From positions 248,001 through 312,000 of the forward strand of contig JAJKFH010003821.1 of the NCBI GenBank assembly GCA_023333565.1: a stretch of 64,000 bases of DNA, written 5' to 3'. The notes beneath the pieces were generated by a model. The model had not been told where the DNA came from. It ran no database searches and worked only from the letters and a program-made list of their open reading frames with translations. Origin of the DNA: Puffinus mauretanicus (Eukaryota; Chordata; Aves; Procellariiformes; Procellariidae). Below are positions 12,982 through 24,594 of this stretch, piece by piece; within the stretch, counting starts at the first letter, position 1; each line of letters starts with the position of its first letter. The position numbers and the translations under genes are program-made.

Positions 12982-15589
12982 GGACGCTCTCAAATTTTTT
13001 TGTCTTGGTGATGCCTTTTGTGTCTCACTCTCCTGGCAGTTTCTTCAATTTGCTTCTCTAAGAACAGTTTTCAGTTTCTGTACTGGAAACAGGAGGATCA
13101 GTAACCAGCTCACCACTGCTTGTTACCGGTACTCAATGGGCTCTGCAAGGAAAGGAAAAAACCCTGCAGAAACACAGGATGGCTGGGCTGAGCTTCCCTT
13201 TGTTCTGTGCTATTCTAGCTGATCAACAGTATTTTCCAACGTAGCAAAACTACCCCAGACAGCCCAAAAGGCTACCTGAAAAGTTCACCATGTGCACAGG
13301 TGTGGGACAGTGGTGATCACATCGTCATGGTAACATGTTTTATTGGAGGCCCCTGATTTTCTTCCAAAGAAAATATTTATGAGGCTTTTTTTATAAAATG
13401 GTTCTATCAGAACACAGGCTTTGATTTCCTTCCACATTTCTAACTGAAAAAAACCCAAAATTCACTTATTTAAAAATACCTTACTTAGTATTACTTACTG
13501 CATCTTCAGGAACAGCATGAGAAAAAACAACTCTATTGCTGTGCGCTCCTGTGGGTTTCCTCAGCTCATCTGTAGAGTTCACTTCTGATCTTCAGCACCC
13601 ACTGTGCAGTTTCACAATCACACAGCACACAGAGAGAAAGGTGTCCATCCATCAACCAATTACCGCAAGATACTATTAAGAGGTGGTCTTGTATATGCAG
13701 AATACAAAAAAATACACAAATTTTAAGCATGGAAAGGGAAACAAAGTGTTGGATTTGTTTTATTAAATAAAGATGTCAACAGTGTAGACATTTACATATG
13801 AACAAATCATTGTAGGCACCTTGTATAGACAGTGGAGAGAAGGCGGCAGTGGCATGCCGTTCATTATATGAATCATTAAGAAGACAACTTAAGACCATTT
13901 TTTTTCTCTATCTATTGTGTTATCTCAATGCTTTGCACAGGGTGAAAATTGATCTGAGAAATGAGTTTCCGGTGTAGCACCTACAGACAGCAAAAGCAAT
14001 CGTATTTGCTGTGTTTCAACTATACTGACTGTAACACGGTGAGAGAATTTGGGATCCACACTAAAAGATACCTGGTCATTTTGTCAGCTCCTACAGCAGA
14101 AGTTTTCATACCACAGCAGCCACTAATCCAGCACCTAAGTTGGTCAGACCTTCTAAAAGATACCCATACCCATACCAGCTGCCTCTAGGGTAAAACCCCA
14201 AGCTAACAAAAATAAGTTAAGGAACTCACTAAAAAATAATTTCACGTAACAGGAGTGCCAAAGCTAACGGTGACTCTACGCCACCAAAAAACCTCATTTC
14301 ACAGTTTAATTCTGGGTTCTGCTCACAGTGCAGGGAAGTTAGTTCATTTCCAGGCTCTTATTTGAATCTCTGTCCAAAACAAACCCTGATACAGTTGTGG
14401 GAATAGCTCCGTCCAGGAATGCCTCCTACCAGCCATAATGGCTGAGACTGCTCTGTGTTTGGCTATCTATCTCAGCTGTGTCTGGGTATGCAATTCAGGT
14501 TCATGCCAAAAACTACTTGTCTGTTGGGCTGCAATGCATTCCTCATGTTATTAGTTGAAAGAGCCCCTAAGAGTAATATTTATGTCCATGGGAAATAAAG
14601 GTCTTGGAGGAGACACAGGGTTGAATGCTATGTAGTGAGGCGGTTGCATGAGGCCAGCCTGCTCTAGAGAAGTGAGGACCCAAGCCATCCTGCACATCTT
14701 GGTCTGGGGTCCAGCGGAAATGTCCCCAGAAAATCTGCATTTAGTTCTGCATTGCAATACTTTCTTCAGACATCTAATAAACGGACAGTAACTTACACAA
14801 GAGTATGGGCTTCAGTGGAGATGCTAGAATTACATTACTGGTTTTGCAAATCTTTCCCCCCTCCCCCAAGACAACTGATGTGAGCCTGCATTCCCTGTTT
14901 CGGTGACTCTTTAAGCATGGTAGTAGAAAGTCATCAGGCTTCAATAAGCATCTCCTGAAGAACTCCAAAATGCAGATTCCTGAGAGACAGAGAGATAACG
15001 AGAATACGTTTTGATCCTGAAAAATTATTTAGAGAATATACAAAGAATATTTTTCCTTTAGTTAAGGTGAGTAGCAAGAAAAATTAGTAGCTATTAAGGG
15101 TTTATTAATGTTGATTTATTAATTTTGGGTAAAATGTTGGCTTTAGTAAAATGAAAGGAATTTTTGCTGTTAACTTCAAGGGAGGCAGGACCTTATCCTT
15201 CCTATTCTTCAGCAATAGACAAGATTTTAAAGGGTAAGAATGATCTTGCTTAACCAATATTTATGTTGGAGCTGCTGTTAAGTTACAGAAATAAGCATTT
15301 CTAGGATGAAATCAATCATCTAACTTATTTTAGATGTCTATTTTTTAGATGTCCGTCTTTAAAAAGGATTAATTGCATCCTAGAAATGTCCATTTCTTTT
15401 CATTTACAATAAAGGGAGTATAAACTGCTAGCACATATATAAGCATCTACATGTAACCAGATGAATCCCAGTCCAGTGTGCCTGTCTGAATACATTTCCA
15501 GTTTCCTTACTGTGAGTATACAGCAAAGGAAATTCTGGTCAAATTAACCTCTACAGTTTTTGTTTGGCTATGCACATCTTTTGGTGTGA
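12982..15589. other. Unique noncoding DNA, no gene seen
   Basis: About 2.6 kb without recognised gene or repeat. A short duplicated ATACCC element lies at about 14160-14176. Frames are 75 codons or fewer. Confidence 0.55.
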
Positions 15590-15956
15590 TACTGTAATTT
15601 TGTCTTATTAGTCACAAACAGAATGTGAAAAATGTTTTTACTGTGTTTTATTAATTATGCATAAAAGCTGTATTTTCAATAAACGAATACACTAACACAA
15701 AACATTGTTAAAAATTGTGGGAATACATGTAAACACTAAAATATACGTATTAATGTGTTTACTGGTGTCAAGATGTGCACTCATAGTTACTACATTTTCC
15801 ATGCAATCACTTGAATGCTTGTGCTTTACAGACCCAGTTCACCTACTGTTTATGCTGTCAGAAGCTGTATATGCTCCATGAAGTATTTTATGTGGTAAAC
15901 GGCTTTAAAGTTCTGCTAAATGTATACTTAATAAAGACTGTACAGATGAACAAAGG
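15590..15956. promoter_or_regulatory. Enhancer-like AT-rich block (POU and SOX-like sites)
   Basis: A long AT-rich but non-repetitive segment holds a perfect 10-bp palindrome, TTATGCATAA, at 15655-15664, preceded by TTAA (homeodomain/POU type). It ends with a SOX-like AACAAAGG at 15949-15956. This texture is common in conserved developmental noncoding elements. Seen: the motifs. Inferred: regulatory role. Such motifs also arise by chance in AT-rich DNA. Confidence 0.22.
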
Positions 15957-16912
15957 CAGAAAGTTTAGCTTTTCTTTATGATAGCTATGAAGTCACATTA
16001 GAGATGTGCTTGACTAGCTGAACCACACTTCTGTTTTCTATAGTTTTGGTGCAGAAATGTTCCACACTTACAGGGAGGGAAACAAAGAAGGAAGGACTGA
16101 CTTGTTGCTGGAAGAGGTACGTATTCCTTACTGGGCTGTAAAATAGGCTTCCAGTTCAATATCACTTGCATTAGTGAGTGCAATTGATTGCATTGCCTCT
16201 TTTGGCCGCCTCTTACATACATAATGCTGACCCTAGTGCATTCCTAATGAATTGGTGGAGTTACTTCTCATTTACGTTGTCTCCAAACAAAAGTCAATCA
16301 GGAATTCTGTTCTTGTTTCATATGGGAGTTTCAATCAAATTCTTTACAGCAAAAATCCATTTTGGAAAAAACATGTGCAGTTACCTTACCAGCAGTTTCT
16401 TTCAGCAATGCCTACCAGTTGTCTATTTTTAGTAAAAGAACAAAAAATCTGTTGTTAGAAGGAAGAGTAGAAAAAGTGTTTGCTCTTTAGCATATTTACA
16501 TTCAGAATGTCATAATTCTCCAAGTTATTCTTTTGTTTGATTCAGTTTCGCATGGCCTCACAGCAAGATTTTCCATACAAAAATTACCAGTTTGGAAGGA
16601 ATGATTTTAAGGTCTCCAGTACTTTATGTGACAAACTCTAAATGCAGTGTAAATTCAGATGATTGACAAAGAGAAGAGGGAGCGAAGAGAAGCACTGCTG
16701 TTTTATAGTGCTGCCAAAGCCTCTCTCAAATACAAAGGCAAAAGTGTTTTCAAAAAACTCTTCAAAATTCTCTTGGAAGGCTCTTTTGTTTCTGAAAGCT
16801 GTCAGGACTGCTAAAAAGATATTTCTGAAGCAATAATCAAAAAAGAGGTTTTTCAGGTTGGAGCTTTGTAAACTTTTAAAAAACAAGACCTGAAAATTTT
16901 CCATTTCAAGTG
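15957..16912. other. Unique noncoding DNA
   Basis: No gene or repeat is seen. An 88-codon minus-strand frame at 16638-16904 is rich in Phe and Leu, as expected from translating AT-rich DNA, and has no recognisable domain. Confidence 0.5.
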
Positions 16913-17185
16913 CTATTTCATTTTAACCACAGCCTTATACAGAATGTAGCAGCAGAAAATTGCCCTGCCCGCAGTTTGGCCTCGATTGCCCAGTGGAAGA
17001 GGAGAGGTTGGAGGAATAGTGGTTGCAGGAGGAGAACTGTGCAAGGCCAGGAGACCACGTCCGTGTTGACTTCTGGGAGGGGTCCTTGAAGACCAGGCTT
17101 GTCTGCTGTGCTTTGGGGAGTATGCAGGTACGTAACACAGCAGAAGTGCTCCACCAGGAGAGCCAGCAGCCTTAGCACCACTCAT
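16913..17185. other. GC-richer patch with exon-like boundaries
   Basis: This 270-bp patch is visibly richer in G and C than its flanks. On the plus strand a segment between TGCCCTGCCCGCAG (acceptor-like, ending near 16974) and ATGCAG/GTACGT (donor-like, near 17126) has the outline of an exon. None of its three plus frames is fully open, so it would be noncoding. On the minus strand all three frames are open across 16935-17138, which follows from the base composition. Treat it as an unproven exon candidate. Confidence 0.2.
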
Positions 17186-20100
17186 AGCTCATCGTTTGCC
17201 GAGCTTGTCATCTTCTGGAGAATCTTCTTTCAGAGCGATAAAGATGAAGACTATGAGTTTCTCATGCACCTAGGCACACAGTAAAATACCAAGAGAATTT
17301 TATACACCTTCCCCTTGCTAATAAAAAGCAATTTTTATTCCTTCCTTCCAAGCCAGCTTGAGTCTCTCCGATGGTAGCAGGACAGCTGCCTGTCACCCGG
17401 GTGGAGGCACAGGAACACATGGTGCAGCACGGAGGCCTCTTCCTGCCCTATTAATTGAACTACTAGTGTAGTTCTGGCGGCAACAGAAGCAGGAAAAAAA
17501 AGCCCTCATCAATCCAATGGAAGGGGTGGCCAGACCCCCAGTAATAAAAAATGTGTGATGACAGAGTTTACATTGTGGCTGAAGCATGTAATGGTGCATC
17601 AAAGCTTTATTGGCTATGCTAAAAATAACAGGGAGGAGTTGATGCATTTTATATTAAGCCACTGTACGGTTAGCAGCTGAGTATAACTCCCTGAGGATCA
17701 AATACAATTGTTTTTTTTTTTTCATATGGAATTAACCATTCTTTTAATTGTTAACCTTGAAAATGGCAGTGAAATGCTTCCATATTCAGAGATTCAGTTG
17801 TGTAACTCACACCTTGACTACCAAAATGGATCACCATAGAGGTTGTAATATGGAGTAAGACAAAGCAAAAGACCAAGAATATAAAGCAAGAAAGTGGGAT
17901 TTTTAATCTGCAGGCATCATTTGTCTCCCAGCCTAGGTGAAATGCAAAAATCCAACTTTGTGTTAATGACATGTTGATCTATAAGAGAGTCTTGCAGAGG
18001 GACAAAAACTCATGCCCTAATTATTGCCAAAGCAGTTGGCTCTCCTAAAGCAAGTGAGGATCTCCGTATCATCTCAAGTAACCACCTACAAGAAGTAGGT
18101 GCCTTCCTCAGCTCAGCCCTACCCAGGGTGTCCTCTCATCTCCTCGATAAGGCTAAGGGTATCACAAATATGCATCTCCAAAGCAGTCAAGCAGTCAAAG
18201 CAGTAAGCCATTTGGCTATTCTGCTCGGGGAAGATGGTCTCAAGATTGCCCTGGATGCACGTAGGACAGCCTGCTGTTCCCTGCTGAGAAACAGCAGAGG
18301 TGAGCAGCTAAGACCCAGCACCATGCACATTTTCTTGACTGGAAGGTTTTTACAATGATGGAGGATAGGAAGCTCATCAAAGGCTGAGCGAATATTTCAC
18401 TTGCCTCCCTTCGGAGACAGGGAATGTGTTAGTGTGGCAATTTGCCTGTTCCCGTATCTAAACTGTTCCATAAAAATATTGGATTTATTCTCTTCAAGCC
18501 TACTGGCACTCAGAAGAGCTCAAATCTCCCTGGAAACACTCTGGATTTTCCTGGCCCACAGCCAAGAACGGTGTGTGTGCAGCAGGACAAATTATTAGAA
18601 GATATTGGAAAAAAAAACTTCAGAATCACCTGTGTCTAGAAACTTGACAGATACCCCTCCTTTGGTAGCTAAGTAGCACGGGCAGAGTTCAGGAGCAGAG
18701 ATAAGCAGCAGGAGGGAGAAAGTTACAACAAAACATCCAACGAGAGTCCCAGTTCTTTTTTCACAAACCTTTTAGATTGTCCCCATGAGATTTAATGACA
18801 GGCTTTGATAATGTATTTTGTCCCTGCAGCCAGTGCTTTATATCCCATAATCTGGAAAGTGAAAGTTGTCTGAGGTCCCTTGAAAAGCCCAAGCCCCATT
18901 TCTCAACTGGATGAGGCCAGTGAAATCTATGTGGGAGTCTTTTTTTGCATTTCAGACCATGGCACATTTTTTGCAGCTTATCAAGCCTATAAGGGGCAGA
19001 AAATCATATTATTCAGATCCACACCACAGTCGTCTCGGTACAGCTGATGCCTGTGTTAGGAAAATGTTTATCTTTCACTCCCCCTGTTTACCTGTCAGGA
19101 AGGAACAAAAGAAAAAAAATCTTGGCAGAGTATAGGGCACCCAGGCCCTGAAAGGGAGAGTCATGCCCTGGCTCAGCCTGTGAACATAACCCAGCCCCAT
19201 AGAGAGGTAATTACGTTTTGGGAGCTCAGCAGACTGTGCATAATTATTCTCTGAGGAGGATTACTGCTTTGTATGAATAATACCATGATGCAATGGTAAG
19301 TGCATAGTGTCTGCCTCAAACCTACGATCCAGGCTGGATGACAGACCCCTCCCGGACCACCCTGCCGGCTGCACAGATTAGCTGCCCCCGTGGGAAGAAT
19401 GCCCTGCATGAATCAGTTTCCCACAGAGATCTCACTTGTTCAGAGATAGGTATCAAATGTAGTTCTACTCCATCCAGAAGATGGAGAAGTGAAGACTTGC
19501 TAGTCAGAGAAATAAGATTTTGAATGTGAAAGGGAGAAATACATTGCTCACGCTGCCTGCAACTTAACCTGTACTCAGTCATCCCTTCCAGTTTCTCCCT
19601 TCCCAGCTTATCCTCAGCCAAGAGACCTACACAATGGTTCTGGGACCCAGAGCAGCTTTCTGCTAAACCTGACACACCAAAGCAGAACATTGCACAGCCT
19701 GAGTGGATGGGCACAACGCAAAAAACCGTACCCCTAGGCATGGGCAGTTATATATGAGACTCTTCAGGGCTTCCCCGACTCTTCATGTTCCCTCCTCCTT
19801 CTCAGGGAAATTCAGTAAAGCCTCTTGTACCACCTGCCCACTTGCCAAGGACCACATGGAAGCCTGTTAAGTAGGAGATCTTTCTGTGCGTTATGGAAAT
19901 GGGCTGTTCGTAGAGGTGACCCCAGCCTGCAGGAGATCCCTTTGACGCAATTAAATCGAGTAGTAAGGCATTAATGGGCTTGTTTGCCCTGTTTAGCTAC
20001 TGGCTTGCTTTGGGTGATGACTCCAGCCGCCCTACGCAGCCCGGTTTCTCAGTTGTTGAGGTTACCAACACCTAGTGACCCATCCCACTTCTGCTTGTCA

Positions 20101-20477
20101 GTCGGCTTTTGAAACCTTCAAGCTTATAGCATAAAGAGACACTGACAACTAGCTCTGACTTTCATGCCATGATAGAGGGCAGACAGCTGTGGGGAGACAA
20201 CCCCAACTGCCCCAACTTCCAGCTATCTTGGTGGCCTGTTATCTGTTGGTGCCCACAATACTCTTTCTTATATCATAAAAACTACCCATTGCACACAAAG
20301 CCTTCTCAGCATCACAAAAGCCTGGTGGTGCTTGAAGTGCTTTTGGGAGCAGATGTGAGATCTAAGCAGACAACTATGGGAGGGGTCTCAAAATGGCATT
20401 TCCTCTCTTCAACAATTACACCTTCTATCAGTTTGTCCTTTGCCTCCTAACAATTTATTAGGACTCCTTAGTCATAT
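17186..20477. other. Unique noncoding DNA, no gene seen
   Basis: About 3.3 kb without a recognised feature beyond a T12 run at 17711-17722. The 139-codon minus-strand frame at 19322-19741 shows no domain, signal peptide or splice context. Confidence 0.55.
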
Positions 20478-20573
20478 AGTTTAGTTTTAGGTAGTCCTGC
20501 AACAAACAGGGAGTTGGACTAGATGATCCTTAGGGTCCCTTCCAACTTGAGATATTCTATGATTCTGTGATTC
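20478..20573 (+). mobile_element. CR1 LINE 3' terminus
   Basis: The extreme 3' end of a CR1 element: TTTAGGTAGTCCTGCAACA, GGGAGTTGGACTAGATGATC, then GGGTCCCTTCCAACTTGAGA and the terminal TTCTATGATTCTGTGATTCC octamers. Only about 95 bp remain, and no coding sequence is left. It is less diverged than most other repeats here. Confidence 0.93.
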
Positions 20574-20825
20574 CTTACCTACTCTACTAGATTTGAGGGA
20601 AGATGACCCAAAAGAGGGAAGAGTAAAGTACCGAAAATCTTTCCTTTCCCTTAGCAAACAAACAAGCGAACAAAAAAACCCTGAAAAACCTCACACATCA
20701 TGAAGACAGAACATGAGGTATGTGATCCTTTGCTTGTGTTCTGGCAATCTGTGTAAAACTAGAAGTTTGAATTGAGAAAGACAGGAAGATTGTGACTGAT
20801 GTGTCTAAACCACAGAGCAGATAGC
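20574..20825. other. Spacer between two CR1 fragments
   Basis: A 250-bp interval between a plus-strand and a minus-strand CR1 end. It includes a short AAACAAACAAGCGAACAAAA run and otherwise holds unique sequence. Confidence 0.5.
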
Positions 20826-20965
20826 ACAGAGTTGCAGAATCATTTGGTTTGGAAGGCACTGGCGGAAATCGTCTAGTCCAGGCCCTTGCTCAAGCCAGGG
20901 TCAACTATAGCAGGTTTCCCAGGACTGTTGCAAGTCAGGTTATGAATATCGCCAAGACTGTACAA
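20826..20965 (-). mobile_element. CR1 LINE 3' fragment, reverse orientation
   Basis: The reverse complement of a CR1 3' end. From the left it reads GCAGAATCATTTGGTTTGGA, GTCTAGTCCAGGCCCTTGCT, CCAGGGTCAACTATAGCAGG and TTTCCCAGGACTG. It fades after GAATATCGCCAAGACTG, which corresponds to the 'GAATATCTCCAAGGATG' part of the CR1 3' region. It lies some 250 bp from the opposite-strand CR1 end and is more diverged, so the two are likely independent insertions. Confidence 0.85.
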
Positions 20966-21814
20966 TGTGGATACAGTGGGGATGGAGCTACAAGGCGAGA
21001 GTGAACAAGCAGTAGGAGAGGAGAGGAAAAATCCTTCTGGCGCAGGAGTATGAAATGTCAGCTAGGACAGACGCAGCTTCCCGGTCAGATATGCAGGAGT
21101 AATGAGGAGCAAGGAGGAAGTAACCCCTTCCACTGGTGGGCCTGGATGTAGAAAAATAAATACTGTTTCTTGACAGCCTTACTAAAGCCAGCTAAATCTA
21201 TATAGACTCATTTAAAGGCGTCCATTTAAATATACTGGCATTATTTGTGTGTACACAGGCCTTCAGAATTAACTTTGGTTAAATACATCAGTTTGACTGG
21301 AGTTTTGAAGGAGAAAAAAAGCAAATACATGCCCAAAACATTCCTTTCAACTGGGATCTGAGCGTCCAGCTCTAAGGCACTTTTGAAAACCCTCACCTCC
21401 GTGCAGCCAGCCCTGGCCAGCTGGCTGATCGGCTGCTCCCGTCCTTGGGCAGCAACCTTCAAGGAACGCCTCTGCTGGGGGTGTTTGTATAAAATAGTGG
21501 CTTAGTTTTCAATAAGTATGCTTTCAGGGAGAAGTTGTGGGCAAGCTTTCAACTGAAAAAATAGAAAGTGCAGCCCTTTGACAGATGAGTTGGGTAATTA
21601 AAGGTGGCAGGGGCCTAAAGTGGAAGGGTGGGGGCTAAGTGCCAAAAAGTAAATAGAAATCTGAATGGCAAAGTGTAGGTGACATATAAGCTTTAGTGAA
21701 TGCTGTGTTGAGTAAAGCGTCTAGATCAAGAAAAAACACTCTTTGCCTGGTCAGTGTGTATCACATGCCCTATAGCAGTCTTAGGTGTCACAGACCATTG
21801 ACAAAACAAAAATG
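20966..21814. other. Unique noncoding DNA
   Basis: No gene or repeat is recognised in this interval. Confidence 0.5.
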
Positions 21815-21830
21815 AACCAACCAACCAACC
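21815..21830. repeat. (AACC)4 microsatellite
   Basis: Four perfect AACC units followed by a run of A. Confidence 0.85.
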
Positions 21831-22420
21831 AAAAAAATATGTTGTCAACTATTCAGGTTTATCTTGATAAACATGATAAAAGTTTTGTCTTACAGAGAAA
21901 AGTTTTGCTTCTAAAAAGAAAAAGAAATAAGAGGAACCGTTAGAGTTCTTGGCATGTCTCAGCAAAACAGTTAAACCAATAGGTATAATACCACACATAC
22001 ATTGCATTTTAGATATTTGTTGCAACCACAAAGATTTCAGGATACAGAGCTTCACTGCTGTTTAGGAGCTGCTTGGGAAGCACAGATTTAGGTCACTTGT
22101 GTCTATAAACATTTTAAAATGTAATAGTTTGCATATGCTGCAATGATAGACTACAGCAACTGCTGGACAAGTATTGGAAAGTTTTTTTACTCTGAATAAT
22201 ACTACACTGTGAAATGGTTCAGAATGAAGTCATTACTGAAAGAGAAAAGAAAGCAGAAGTTGTAAGTGCCGGATACACACGCATTGCAGTCAGCCATTAA
22301 TGGACGAATAAGTCCCTACAATGGCTAAAGTGGATTTAAGCATAATGATATGTTACAGTGGTGATTTGTGGTAAATTCTCTGATGCAATTTCTCTGTGCT
22401 CCAATTTCTAAAAAAAATGA
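21831..22420. other. Unique AT-rich DNA with octamer-like site
   Basis: No gene is seen. TTTGCATAT at 22128-22136 is a POU octamer variant, and CCATTAATGG lies near 22293-22302. This could be a conserved noncoding element, but the evidence is motif-level only. Confidence 0.3.
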
Positions 22421-22870
22421 AAAGCTTGCCTAGTGGCTTGTGTGTGTGAGCAAAAGAAAAACAAAAATGGATCTATACAAATACACGTTGTAACTGGTGA
22501 CTCTGTAAGTAATGTGACAACTCCATATTACTCAAAAAAAAAAGAGAAATGTAAAAAAATAGGCAGGAAATGTCTTATCACTTCATACTGTACTGGTAAT
22601 AGAAGTATTGATCCATACTACAATATCAGTCAGTACCTCCCAACAGGGGTTGAAGGATTTCCTTTAAATATGAGGTATGTTTCCTGTTATTTAGTTCAGA
22701 TAAATCATGCACAGGAGTTTTGTCAAATACATTTTCAAAGAACCAAAATTAAATTGAAAACTGGAAATTTAGAGAATGTCACTGAACTATGGCTTTCTTC
22801 AACATTGAAAAGTGTCTTGGAGAAAAGTGAAGACATCCCCTCAAACAGCTATTTTGGAAATAAAGGCTAG
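22421..22870 (+). other. Longest open frame (149 codons), probably chance
   Basis: The frame runs from a TGA at 22418-22420 to a TAG at 22868-22870. It has no ATG near its start (a GTG at 22433 would be non-standard in a vertebrate). The predicted protein is Lys-, Ser- and Asn-rich, with no signal peptide, membrane segment or motif I recognise. The stretch around residues 75-105 is mildly globular. A frame this long is expected a few times by chance in 64 kb over six frames. I list it only because it is the longest. Confidence 0.1.
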
Positions 22871-24580
22871 AACCTGGAAGTTTCTGTTGACTCATCCTGT
22901 TTCGGTGGGTTTCACAGATACTTAGCACCTCTGAGGCTTGGGCCCAAAAGCATGGCTGGTCCCTTAGCTTATGTTCAGGAATCAGAGAGGTAGCTTTCCA
23001 TGAGTGCTTGCTTGGTACTTGACATCAAATTTTCTTTTTTAACATGAAGTCTGTGCACTTGCATTTTTTCTTCAATAAACCTTAAAATCCTCTCAAAGCA
23101 GAAGCTCTAGAGTGAAGGGAGAGTTAAGAGGGAAGAAGGAATTAGATTAAGAGGAAAATCTTTTGTTAGTTATGCAAGGAAGAATTCAGCGTCCTACACC
23201 CTCAGCCAGAGTAAATCATTGTCATTCCAGTGGTGGCAAGGGAGCTGTCAAATGAAAGCTGTTCAGAGTCCAGCTCTTCCTTTTTGTGTCATCTTTTCTC
23301 CCTTAAAAGAGTGATACTATACCTGAGAGAGCTGCAGGGGTGATGCTTGGGTTTTACTGTTACAATGTACCTACTTTGTGCTACATCCCAGTCAAATTTC
23401 CCATATAAAGTCTGTTTATTTGGCCCAGAAAGACCACCATAATGTAAGGGGAAATTGTGGCAGTTCAACAGAGCTGGAAGTGCCGGTATTCCTGCCCTTC
23501 TGCTCACTGCTGGCGTGTGGGGTGGGAAACGGCCAAAGGGAAAGGGCAATGCTTGTACTGGACATATGCTGCAGCAATCACCAGTCTGTGCTTCTATAAG
23601 CATAAGGCTACCAGCCAGCAAAGCAAAGCCAAAACACCTCTTTTTATCACAGGCTCCTGCCTTGCAAAGGTGCTCCTCATGCCTGGAGGATTTCTAGAGG
23701 AGAATTGCATGTCCATTACCCTAATACATCCTATACGGTGAATGTGTGAGGATTTCACTCAAGAGATTCATATGCAGCCACAAGTAGTCTTTTACCAATT
23801 AGCATTATAGTGCTGGGTTTAAATAGCTTCTGTTGTTTACAGCTGGGCTGTCAAGACTGTCACTGGTGTATGACTATTTTTAATAGGAGCATAATCAATT
23901 AAATTAACTACATGTGTTCAAAACTGCCATGAGAAGCCTATTAAACAAATATAGTACATTAGAAAAATCCCTTTGCAGGAGTTACTCACTGAGAACCAAA
24001 ATAAAATGCAGAGTACCATGTGCCGTGAAGACATTATTCATTCATGACGACATGACTTTGCCTTTGATGAACTCGACACTGTACAAAGGGAGCCACTGAA
24101 AAGTTACATGTGGCGGCACAGTAGGGACTGGTGCCGACAGTGAAAATATAGTAACCACTAAAAAGTATCTCAACTGTAACTGCATCTGTCACACACAGCC
24201 TTGGTGGGATTGGCGGAAACTCTAAGAGAAAGAAAATACTTTGGTTTTACTAGACCATCTGTGGGAGCCGTGAGTTTTGCAATAGCTGATTTTTAGTCAG
24301 TCAGAAATCTCTGTCAAGTACAAATGCTAAGGCAACCAACACAGAGACAGGGCAGCAACTTGGGGATTTGCATCGTGGGGTAACGTGCTACAGCTGGAAT
24401 ATGCTCTGCTGAGACTCCTCATGCCCAGACATGTGAGATGTTACCAGGTATTATCAGAGTCCCTTTCTTCCCCACCATGACCAGACATTTTAGGGATTGA
24501 TTTAGATCCTGTTGGCTTTATTCCTCCAAACAGGTGGATGGATTAGGATAATTAACTAAAAGAAACCATAAATATGAACG
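22871..24580. other. Unique noncoding DNA
   Basis: No gene is recognised. The 23378-23741 stretch is open in all three plus frames and one minus frame, reflecting few stop triplets and not coding capacity. An AT-rich piece at 23790-23925, with ATAATCAATTAAATTAA, has an enhancer-like texture. Confidence 0.5.
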
Positions 24581-24581
24581 T

Positions 24582-24594
24582 GAGAGAGAGAGAG
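24582..24594. repeat. (GA)n short microsatellite
   Basis: Six and a half GA units, perfect. Confidence 0.85.

Noticed and set aside
14155..14180. ATACCC repeats as a telomere-like interstitial tract
   Set aside because: Only about three imperfect units, and they do not match TTAGGG/CCCTAA.
19322..19741. 139-codon minus-strand open frame
   Set aside because: Cys/Ser/Leu-rich translation without domain, signal peptide or splice context. The length is within chance expectation for 64 kb in six frames.
23378..23741. All three plus frames open over much of the same stretch
   Set aside because: Explained by local scarcity of TAA, TAG and TGA. No frame shows a coding signature.
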